This document shows positions 1 through 5,155 of a stretch of DNA of 5,580 bases, piece by piece. The stretch lies in the NCBI GenBank assembly GCA_019246375.1, contig JAFAQO010000702.1:1-5580 (forward strand). Direction: 5' to 3'. Position numbers and translations under genes: made by a program. This DNA comes from Mycobacterium sp. (GTDB lineage: Bacteria; Actinomycetota; Actinomycetes; Mycobacteriales; Mycobacteriaceae). Every line of letters starts with the position of its first letter. Position 1 is the stretch's first letter. A model generated the notes under the pieces. It was not told where the DNA came from. It made no database searches and saw nothing but the letters and a program-made list of their open reading frames with translations.

Positions 1-1
1 G

Positions 2-637
2 CGACTGGGACTGATTCCGACGGTGGCGCCCTACGTACTGCCGACGGTGCTGGCCGGGCTGGCGCATCGGCTGCCCGCACTGGCCTTGCGGGTGATCGAG
101 GATCAAACCGAACGGCTGCTGGCCGGACTGCGGGAAGGAGCGTTGGACGCGGCGCTGATCGCGTTGCCCGCCGAGGTCAGCGGAGTCACCGAAGTCCCCA
201 TCTACGACGAGGATTTCGTCCTCGCCCTACCGCCCGGGCACCCGCTGTCGGGCAAGCGACGAGTGCCGCCCACCGCGCTGGCGCAGCTGCCTCTACTGCT
301 GCTCGACGAGGGCCATTGCCTGCGCGACCAGGCGCTCGATGTTTGCCATAAGGCCGGTGTCAGGGCCGACCTGGCCAATACTCGCGCGGCGTCGCTGGCG
401 ACGGCGGTGCAGTGCGTGACCGGCGGCCTGGGCGTGACGCTGATCCCGCAGAGTGCGGTGCCGGTGGAGGCGGCACGTAGCCGGCTGGGCCTTGCGCAGT
501 TCGCGTCGCCCCGTCCGGGCCGACGGATCGGGCTGGTATTTCGCTCCTCGAGCGGTCGCGACGGGCCCTACCGCCAGCTTGCCGGAATCATCGGTGAGCT
601 GGTCAGCAGCGAGCAGGACGTACGGCTGGCCAGGTAA
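2..637 (+). CDS. oxyR: OxyR-type LysR-family peroxide-sensing regulator, C-terminal part (5' end outside window)
   Basis: The frame is open from base 2 ([11 protein letters not shown]) to a TAA stop at 635-637, so only about the last 210 residues are present. The N-terminal helix-turn-helix of this family, roughly 95 residues, must lie to the left. OxyR is a cytoplasmic regulator that senses hydrogen peroxide by a disulfide and controls peroxide-defence genes, classically ahpC or katG. The identification rests on the motif [12 protein letters not shown], with Cys codons at 317-319 and 344-346. These are nine residues apart, as are Cys199 and Cys208 of E. coli Oxy[12 protein letters not shown] near the start, TLIPQSAVP and IGLVFRSSS also match OxyR in order. 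The end is complete and no frameshift is seen. Other LysR regulators lack this Cys pair, so I am confident. In mycobacteria oxyR usually lies divergent from ahpC, which would be off the left edge (inference). Confidence 0.93.
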   Translation, partial: RLGLIPTVAPYVLPTVLAGLAHRLPALALRVIEDQTERLLAGLREGALDAALIALPAEVSGVTEVPIYDEDFVLALPPGHPLSGKRRVPPTALAQLPLLLLDEGHCLRDQALDVCHKAGVRADLANTRAASLATAVQCVTGGLGVTLIPQSAVPVEAARSRLGLAQFASPRPGRRIGLVFRSSSGRDGPYRQLAGIIGELVSSEQDVRLAR

Positions 638-649
638 GGGCGAAAGCCC
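638..649 (+). terminator. small hairpin with GAAA loop just after oxyR
   Basis: Directly after the oxyR stop, GGGC (638-641) and GCCC (646-649) form a perfect 4-bp stem closed by a GAAA tetraloop (GNRA type). There is no T-tract, so it is not a classic intrinsic terminator. It may be a weak terminator or an RNA 3'-end stabiliser, as mycobacterial terminators often lack U-runs, or it may be chance. Confidence 0.25.
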
Positions 650-701
650 GAGGTTGCCGCGGCGCGCCGGCCGGATCCCCGACCCCGCCATGCGAGCTAG
701 C

Positions 702-715
702 AGGAACGTGTTCTA
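702..715. promoter_or_regulatory. KstR-like operator palindrome
   Basis: The 14-mer AGGAACGTGTTCTA matches the mycobacterial KstR consensus TnnAACnnGTTnnA at all but one specified position (the first T is A here). The flank continues as GTT on the right, giving GAACGTGTTCTAGTT, which is very like known KstR boxes. KstR is a TetR-family repressor of cholesterol-catabolism genes, relieved by sterol-derived CoA thioesters. The box ends 9 bp before the ATG of the thioesterase gene at 725, so a bound repressor would sit on the promoter or transcript start of the downstream cluster. The motif is seen directly; KstR binding is inference. Confidence 0.6.
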
Positions 716-724
716 GTTTCAGGC

Positions 725-1363
725 ATGCTGGACTTCACCCTGGATAACTTCAGTGCCGAAGACGTCGAACGACTGCGGGCGATCTACGAACCGCTGGCCC
801 GGTCAGTTCGGCAGCTGATCGACGCGACGATCAGAACCGAAGTGGACAGCGAGACGGTCGCGTTGGCGAAGAGCGAAATAGATTCGGCTACAGCGCGATT
901 GCAGAGCAAGCAAATCGACGGTACCTTCGGTGTCCATTACCTGACCAGCGGTGAACGGATGGCGTGGGGAAACGCCGTCATCGGAATTCGCAATCCGATC
1001 GCACCACCGATCGTGGTCAATCACGACGATTCGGGCACAGTGTGGTGCGATGTGCACCTTGGTGCCGCATACGAGGGGCCGCCTGGTCATGTCCACGGCG
1101 GCGTTGCTGCCCTCATTCTCGATCACCTGTTGGGCGAAGCGGCAGCCGACCCCGAGAGCCCTCGTTTCACCGGGACCATCACACTTCGCTACGTGCGCGC
1201 CACCCGGCTGGGCCGACTGCACGCCGAGGCGGTGACCACGCGAGTCGACGGGGTGAAGACGTTCGCAGCAGGCCATCTCGCCGACGAGCAAGGCGTGACC
1301 GTCGAGGCCGAGGGAGTGTTCATCCTGCCGCGGTGGGCGCGGGACCGATCGAACTCCGGCTAG
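725..1363 (+). CDS. PaaI/THEM4-like hotdog-fold acyl-CoA thioesterase
   Basis: 212 residues. The C-terminal half is a hotdog thioesterase domain (about residues 90-205) with the family signature GPPGHVHGG at 118-126 followed by the hot-dog helix A-A-L-I-L-D-H-L-L-G. Asp133 is the likely catalytic acid, and FTGTITLRYVRAT (148-160) is the usual following strand. Such enzymes hydrolyse acyl-CoA to free acid and CoA in the cytosol. Residues 1-70 are a charged, probably helical N-terminal extension, as in other actinobacterial members. The ATG at 725 has no good Shine-Dalgarno and lies close behind the KstR-like box, so a leaderless or very short-leader transcript is possible. The gene opens a co-directional run with the EthD, PPOX and crotonase genes, which suggests acyl-CoA turnover in a lipid or steroid pathway. 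The actual substrate cannot be read from the sequence. Confidence 0.85.
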   Translation: MLDFTLDNFSAEDVERLRAIYEPLARSVRQLIDATIRTEVDSETVALAKSEIDSATARLQSKQIDGTFGVHYLTSGERMAWGNAVIGIRNPIAPPIVVNHDDSGTVWCDVHLGAAYEGPPGHVHGGVAALILDHLLGEAAADPESPRFTGTITLRYVRATRLGRLHAEAVTTRVDGVKTFAAGHLADEQGVTVEAEGVFILPRWARDRSNSG

Positions 1364-1401
1364 CGGGGAATGGCTGCCACACCCGGCGGTAGGTTCAGCC
1401 C

Positions 1402-2100
1402 ATGGAGAAGGTGATCGCCGTGCTGCGGGCCGCTGACCGCGACGACGACTGGTGTGCCCGCCAGCGCGGGCCGGTCGCCGACGCCATCCTGCGGCTCGGG
1501 GTTCCCGGGCTGTCAGTCAATGTGCGTGACGGTGCGGTGCGTGATTCGCTCATGACGCTGACGACGCTCGACCCGCCTGTCGCAGCGGTGGTCAGCCTGT
1601 GGACCCAGCAGTGCTACGGCGATCAGGTGGCGGCCGCGCTCACTCTGCTGCAGATGGAGGCCGAGCACCTCGCCGCTTACTTGGTCACCGAATCAGTTCC
1701 GATGGCTGGGCCGCTCGAGATCAACAGTCGCACACCGGGTTTAGCCAATATTGCGCTGCTGCGCCGGCCCGCAGGGCTCGACCAGAAAGTCTGGCTGACT
1801 CGCTGGCAGCGCGACCATACCCCAGTGGCGATCCAGACCCAGGCGACGTTCGGCTACACCCAGAACGTGGTGGTGCGCGCCCTGACCCCCGACGCGCCGG
1901 CGATAGCGGGCATCGTCGAAGAATTGTTCCCGGCGGAGGCGATCACCGACCTCAAAGCCTTCTTCGGCGCCGCCGATGACAACGACCTGCAGAACCGGGT
2001 GAGCCGAATGGTCGCCAGCACGTCGGCTTTCGGCGCCAACGAGAACATTGACACCGTGCCGACCAGCCGCTACGTGTTCAAAACACCCTTCACCGCGTGA
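1402..2100 (+). CDS. EthD domain-containing protein
   Basis: 232 residues starting at ATG 1402, 38 bp after the thioesterase stop. The strongest signature is in the second half: W-L-T-R-W-Q-R-D-H-T-P-V-A at 131-143, then F-G-Y-T-Q-N at 150-155. This is the recurrent W..W..DHTP...QT..FGY.QN pattern of EthD-like dimeric alpha/beta-barrel proteins. The first half (VIAVLRA...DDWCARQRGPVADAI) looks like a weaker copy of the same fold, so the protein is probably a two-domain tandem. EthD proteins are cytoplasmic. Some are needed for cytochrome P450 ether degradation and others occur in aromatic or polyketide pathways, but their biochemical role is mostly unsettled. The stop TGA at 2098-2100 overlaps the ribosome-binding site of the next gene, so the two are almost certainly co-transcribed. 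No function beyond the family is claimed. Confidence 0.8.
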   Translation: MEKVIAVLRAADRDDDWCARQRGPVADAILRLGVPGLSVNVRDGAVRDSLMTLTTLDPPVAAVVSLWTQQCYGDQVAAALTLLQMEAEHLAAYLVTESVPMAGPLEINSRTPGLANIALLRRPAGLDQKVWLTRWQRDHTPVAIQTQATFGYTQNVVVRALTPDAPAIAGIVEELFPAEAITDLKAFFGAADDNDLQNRVSRMVASTSAFGANENIDTVPTSRYVFKTPFTA

Positions 2101-2103
2101 GGA
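2099..2103 (+). promoter_or_regulatory. ribosome-binding site that fixes the PPOX gene start
   Basis: GAGGA overlaps the stop codon of the EthD gene and lies 7 nt before ATG 2111. It supports 2111 as the start rather than the in-frame ATG at 2048 inside the EthD gene, and it indicates translational linkage of the two genes. Confidence 0.65.
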
Positions 2104-2110
2104 TTTGCAG

Positions 2111-2554
2111 ATGACCACACTCGACGACGCCGTGGCACTTGCCAGCGGCGAAAAGGGCCTGGCGATTGTCTCCACCGTGCGCGCCGACGGAACCGTGCAG
2201 GCGTCGCTCGTCAACGTCGGTCTCCTGGCGCATCCAGTCAGCGGGGAGGCCGTGCTGGGCTTTGTTACCTACGGCAAGGTCAAGCTCGCGAACTTGCGGG
2301 CACGCCCCCAGCTGGCTATCACGTTCCGCAATGGCTGGCGGTGGGCGACCGTCGAGGGGCGCGCGGAGTTGGCCGGACCCGATGACCCGCAGCCCTGGTT
2401 GGCGGACGCCGACCAGTTGCGGCTGCTGATCCGGGAGGTCTATTCCGCCGCCGGAGGTACACACGATGACTGGGACGAATTCGACCGGGTGATGGCCGCG
2501 GAGCGCCGGACCGTGGTGTTGGTCGCGCCAACCCGCGTGTACAGCAACGGCTAA
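2111..2554 (+). CDS. PPOX/FDOR split-barrel protein, probably F420- or flavin-dependent
   Basis: 147 residues from ATG 2111, preceded by a good GAGGA site. The reading frame continues upstream to 2048, but that extension lies within the EthD gene and adds no family-like residues. The sequence follows the pyridoxamine-5'-phosphate oxidase-like split-barrel pattern: STVRADGTVQASLVNV (21-36) is the first hairpin, Y-G-K-V-K-L-A-N-L (54-62) has the Lys usually contacting the cofactor phosphate, RPQLAI (65-70) and W-A-T-V-E-G-R-A-E-L (78-87) form the barrel, and W-D-E-F (121-124) plus E-R-R-T-V-V-L-V-A-P-T-R-V-Y (131-144) is the typical end of the mycobacterial Rv1155-like group. That group binds F420, though some relatives bind FMN or heme. 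In this cluster it could reduce an unsaturated bond of a catabolic intermediate; this is inference. The length is normal for the family. Confidence 0.8.
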   Translation: MTTLDDAVALASGEKGLAIVSTVRADGTVQASLVNVGLLAHPVSGEAVLGFVTYGKVKLANLRARPQLAITFRNGWRWATVEGRAELAGPDDPQPWLADADQLRLLIREVYSAAGGTHDDWDEFDRVMAAERRTVVLVAPTRVYSNG

Positions 2555-2568
2555 CCGCCGGCGGAGTT

Positions 2569-2683
2569 CAATGGCCCGGCTCCTCCCCACGCCGCTCCAC
2601 CGCGTGCATCGTCGCCGGGCTACGCCCAATGGCCCGGCTCCTCCCCACGCCGCTCCACCGCGTGCATCGTCGCCGGGCTACGC
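2569..2683. repeat. 58-bp-period tandem repeat, two copies, MIRU-like
   Basis: Bases 2569-2625 and 2627-2683 are identical over 57 bp, so the unit repeats with a 58-bp period. The array fills most of the 136-bp gap between the PPOX gene and the crotonase start at 2691. Read on the - strand, the unit contains CCCGGCGACGATGCACGC and later GGGGAGGAGCCGGG. This resembles the GGCGACGATGCA...GAGGAGC layout of mycobacterial interspersed repetitive units, which also sit between genes of operons. The duplication is certain; the MIRU assignment is from memory of the family and is moderate. Copy number is likely to vary between strains. Confidence 0.85.
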
Positions 2684-2690
2684 TGCAGCC

Positions 2691-3449
2691 GTGATCCTGC
2701 AGATCGACGACAACAACAAGGTCCGCACTCTGACCCTGAACCGGCCCGAGGCGCTCAATGCCTTCAACGAGGCCCTATATGACGCCACCGCCGAGGCGCT
2801 TTTCGCCGCTGCCGAGGACCGGGATGTCGCCGTTGTGCTTCTCACGGGTGCCGGGCGCGCGTTTAGTGCCGGAACCGACCTCACCGAAATGCAGGCGCGG
2901 ATTACTGACCCCGGGCTAGCCGGCCAAGGATCCAGCTTCACGACATTGATCGACGCGCTGACTGAATTTCCCAAGCCGTTGATCTGTGCGGTGAACGGTG
3001 TCGGCGTCGGGATCGGCACCACGATTCTCGGTTACGCCGACCTGGCCTTCATGTCGTCGACGGCTCGACTGAAGTGCCCTTTTACCAGCCTCGGCGTGGC
3101 GCCCGAGGCGGCGTCGTCGTATCTGTTGCCACGGCTGGTGGGTCGGCAGAACGCAGCCTGGTTGTTGATGTCCTCGGAGTGGGTTGGCGCCGAGGAGGCG
3201 CTACGGATGGGCCTGATCTGGAAGGTCTGCGAGCCGGCGGACTTGCTGACTGAATCTCGACGGCATGCCGAAATACTTGCGGCACGGCCAATTTCGAGCC
3301 TGATGGCGGTCAAACGCACCATTGTCGAACCTATCCGCCCTGAGATCGTGGCAGCCACCGCGCGGGAGAATGCTCACTTCGCCGAGTTAATGGGTGCGCA
3401 GGCCAATGCCAACGCGCTGGCCGATTTCACCAGCCGACGAGGCACGTGA
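2691..3449 (+). CDS. enoyl-CoA hydratase/isomerase (crotonase) family protein
   Basis: 252 residues from GTG 2691, giving M-I-L-Q-I-D-D-N-N-K-V, a normal crotonase N-terminus. The frame is open back to ATG 2571, but that extension is encoded by the tandem repeat, is Pro/Arg/Ala-rich and resembles no crotonase, so I reject it. Signatures in order: LNRPEALNAF (16-25), the first oxyanion-hole segment FSAGTDL (58-64), the second AVNGVGVGIGTT (100-111), and LGVAPEAASSYLLPRLVG (134-151). The position of the first hydratase Glu (rat Glu144) appears to be Phe or Thr in CPFTSLG, while Glu139 of APEA is kept. That pattern fits delta3,delta2-enoyl-CoA isomerases, which shift a double bond in acyl-CoA, better than true hydratases. 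The enzyme acts in the cytosol in fatty-acid or side-chain beta-oxidation. It ends the rightward run of genes. Confidence 0.88.
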   Translation: MILQIDDNNKVRTLTLNRPEALNAFNEALYDATAEALFAAAEDRDVAVVLLTGAGRAFSAGTDLTEMQARITDPGLAGQGSSFTTLIDALTEFPKPLICAVNGVGVGIGTTILGYADLAFMSSTARLKCPFTSLGVAPEAASSYLLPRLVGRQNAAWLLMSSEWVGAEEALRMGLIWKVCEPADLLTESRRHAEILAARPISSLMAVKRTIVEPIRPEIVAATARENAHFAELMGAQANANALADFTSRRGT

Positions 3450-3454
3450 CCAAG

Positions 3455-3473
3455 CTCGGCTATTGAGCCGGAG
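3455..3473. terminator. possible terminator hairpin between convergent genes
   Basis: CTCGGCT (3455-3461), loop ATTG, then AGCCGGAG (3466-3473) pairs with one bulged G. It lies just after the crotonase stop and before the IS3 relic, where a terminator is expected, but it has no T-tract and the stem is short. Confidence 0.3.
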
Positions 3474-3648
3474 TGAACCGCCCCGGAATGTCCGGAGACT
3501 TCGGGGTGTGAGAACTCAGCTGGCCGCTGGTCTCGGGTGTTGAGTGTAGTAAGTGGCCGTCCATGTCCGCCGGTGGGACGTTGCTGCAGTATGGGTTGGA
3601 TGCCGCGGTGGTGAAATCAGTCGACTGCTGGCCGTCCAGCGTTCAGAC
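3474..3648 (-). mobile_element. decayed right end of an IS3-family element (copy A)
   Basis: The outer edge TGAACCGCCCCGG (3474-3486) looks like an IS3-family terminal repeat and is shared in shorter form at 4817. From about 3500 to 3592 the sequence aligns without gaps to 4838-4930 (constant offset 1338), including GTGTGAG, CTCAG, TTGAG, GGGAC and CAGTAT. After one extra base in this copy the match continues (GGATGC, CAGTCGA) to about 3625, more weakly to about 3648. On the - strand, after fixing the frame, it reads VD-stop-FHHRGI, then YCSNVPP, then TYYTQHPRPAAS-stop, parallel to the transposase end IDWFNHRRI, YCGDVPP, VYYAQCRRLAAG-stop. It is a non-functional relic. The inner boundary is approximate because it merges with the hydrolase gene. 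Confidence 0.75.
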
Positions 3649-4798
3649 CGGAGTGCCCAGTATGCTCGTCGAGCCATCCGAGGATGACTTGCAAGGACAG
3701 CCCCAAGTTTCCTATCTGGCAGTGGTTTTGAGCGCTCTCGGCGCGGGTGAACAAGCGCGCAGTCACCGATCGAGCATTCATCAGGGTCTGGATTTGTGCA
3801 CCGAGTTGGGTGAGGGGCACGTAGTGATCTTCGGCTCCGGCCATCAGCAACACGTCCTGGGTGATCCGGGACGAGACGTCATCGGTGCGCATGGCGCGCA
3901 CCGCGGCCAGCGCCTCGGCCGGTGTGTTGACTCCAAACACCGTTTCGGCGTTTCCAATGCCCCAGTCAACAAGCAAGTTCCGGCTGCGGGCCCGGTTTAT
4001 CATCCTGTTCACCATGGCCGCGGGCAGTAGGCCGGCGTTGACCAGCAGCGCTTTTTGCGGCGCGGCCAACCGGTAGGCGAAGCAGGCGGTGAAGTCGGTG
4101 AGGATGTCGTCGGCGATGACTCGGCTCACCCGTGGCTCGTAAGCTGCGGCACGCATGACCAGGCACCCGCCGAGCGAAAACCCCATCAGGATCACATCAT
4201 CGACAGCGAAATGGTCAAGCACAGCGCCAACCGGCTTGTGCCACTCGGCCGTCATCGGCAATCCTGCTTCCAACGCCGCCCCTTGACCGGGTCCGTCGAA
4301 CCCCACGACGTCTAATCCCGCGTCGCGCAACGCCAACAGCATCGGCAGCCATTCCTCGATGTAGCTATCGAAGCCGCCGAAGACCACCATCACCCCGCGC
4401 GGCGAAGCAGGGGTCAAGCGGTAAGCCGACATGGTTGCCTGGCCGTAGGCCACGTCGTGGTGCTGGTCGAGGCCTACACCGCACTGTGTGAGTACGGTGT
4501 CCAGGAAGGTTTGGCGCGCGCCACGGCGGCGCGGATCATCCGCCGACATGAAGAACTCAGCGGCGCGGACCAGGTAGGCGCCCGCCAGCATGCGGCTCTC
4601 CCCGAGCGCACGCTCACCGAGAGCAAGCAGCTGCCCAATCCATTCGTCGTAGTTGGTCAGGTTGGGCGCGACCCGCCGCAGCTCGTCGAGCATCTGTGGT
4701 TCGCCAACCCAGTTCCAGAAGCGGTTGAGCTGAAAATTCAGCGTCACATCTGGATGAAGGTCGTAATACCCGACCGGAAATGTAACGTCATCGCCCAT
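3617..4798 (-). CDS. alpha/beta hydrolase, FrsA/DHPON-hydrolase-like architecture
   Basis: 393 residues from ATG at 4796-4798 on the - strand. The frame stays open to 4966, but those 56 extra residues are translated IS3 sequence, so I chose the ATG just outside the IS end. AGAAG about 8 nt upstream is only a weak ribosome-binding site. Residues 1-130 form a mostly helical N-terminal part. The hydrolase core follows, with VMVVFGGFDSYIEEW (136-150), GFDGPGQG (167-174), the nucleophile elbow GFSLGG with Ser208, acid Asp324 in GAEDHYVP, and His359 in QNHCQIGN, so the catalytic triad looks complete. No signal peptide or membrane segment is evident; it is probably cytosolic. The N-terminal-domain layout resembles 2,6-dihydroxypseudooxynicotine hydrolase and FrsA-type proteins, but the substrate is unknown. 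The last 10 or so residues (GLNAGRPAVD) appear to come from the neighbouring IS3 relic. The gene is convergent with the crotonase gene. Confidence 0.82.
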   Translation of the reverse strand: MGDDVTFPVGYYDLHPDVTLNFQLNRFWNWVGEPQMLDELRRVAPNLTNYDEWIGQLLALGERALGESRMLAGAYLVRAAEFFMSADDPRRRGARQTFLDTVLTQCGVGLDQHHDVAYGQATMSAYRLTPASPRGVMVVFGGFDSYIEEWLPMLLALRDAGLDVVGFDGPGQGAALEAGLPMTAEWHKPVGAVLDHFAVDDVILMGFSLGGCLVMRAAAYEPRVSRVIADDILTDFTACFAYRLAAPQKALLVNAGLLPAAMVNRMINRARSRNLLVDWGIGNAETVFGVNTPAEALAAVRAMRTDDVSSRITQDVLLMAGAEDHYVPLTQLGAQIQTLMNARSVTARLFTRAESAQNHCQIGNLGLSLQVILGWLDEHTGHSGLNAGRPAVD

Positions 4799-4816
4799 AC
4801 AAGATCTTCTACTGCC

Positions 4817-5155
4817 TGAACCGCCTGCGGGCGAGACTTTCGGGTGTGAGCGCTCAGCCGGCGGCCAGTCTGCGGCATTGAGCGTAATAGACAGCCTCAA
4901 GTTCGACCGGCGGGGACATCGCCACAGTATTTGTGGATGCGGCGATGGTTGAACCAGTCGATCCATTGTGCGGTGGCCAGCTCGACACCTTCGATGGGCT
5001 GCCAGGGCTTGCCGGGTTTGATCAGCTCAGTCTTGTACAGGCCGTTGATTGTTTCGGCTAGCACATTGTCATAGGAGCTGCCGACCGCTTCGACTGAGGG
5101 CTGGATGCATGCCTCGGCAAGCCGCTCACTGAACCGGATCGACGTGTACTGCCCA
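4817..5155 (-). mobile_element. IS3-family element, 3' fragment (copy B), cut by an IS30-family element
   Basis: The left boundary TGAACCGCC at 4817 matches the terminus of copy A at 3474. The fragment holds the last third of the transposase gene on the - strand and its downstream end. It stops at about 5155, where the IS30-type end begins, so the 5' two thirds of the IS and its other terminus are not in this window. They may lie beyond the IS30 element. Confidence 0.8.
4854..5155 (-). pseudogene. IS3-family transposase (OrfB, rve domain), C-terminal fragment, frameshifted
   Basis: On the - strand the frame reads GQYTSIRFSERLAEA, VGSSYDNVLAETINGLYKTELI, then WIDWFNHRRIHKYCGDVP. This is the end of an IS3-family DDE transposase. 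The Glu in LAETING (codon 5053-5055) is the third catalytic residue; the two Asp are missing with the N-terminus. The frame then stops early at 4897 as AGRT-stop. Removing one C from the C-run near 4915 restores PPVELEAVYYAQCRRLAAG and a stop at 4854-4856, the usual C-terminus. It is therefore truncated at the 5' end by the IS30 insertion and frameshifted at the 3' end, and cannot support transposition. An apparent upstream start at 5178 lies inside the IS30 end and is an accident of the junction. Confidence 0.85.

Noticed and set aside
2048..2110. Earlier start for the PPOX protein at 2048
   Set aside because: It overlaps the EthD gene by 53 bp and ignores the good GAGGA site before 2111; the extra residues are not family-like.
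293..2629. Several long open frames on the - strand opposite the rightward genes
   Set aside because: They are antisense shadows typical of GC-rich DNA, rich in Arg/Pro/Gly without family motifs, while the + strand frames carry clear domains.
2569..2683. CRISPR array
   Set aside because: Only two copies, unit of 57 bp with a 1-bp spacer, and no cas genes; it is a tandem repeat.
2571..2690. N-terminal extension of the crotonase from ATG 2571, which even has GGAG nearby
   Set aside because: The 40 extra residues are encoded by the tandem repeat, are low-complexity, and crotonases begin like the GTG 2691 product. Peptide data could overturn this.
3563..4819. Open frames on the + strand across the hydrolase
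   Set aside because: They are antisense to a gene with a full Ser-Asp-His triad and show no domain of their own.
4799..4966. 56-residue N-terminal extension of the hydrolase
   Set aside because: It translates the IS3 terminus and transposase tail in a wrong frame, so the ATG at 4798 is preferred.
3474..5155. A mobile composite transposon carrying the hydrolase
   Set aside because: Neither IS3 copy has a complete transposase in this window and copy A is only a stub, so present mobility is not supported.
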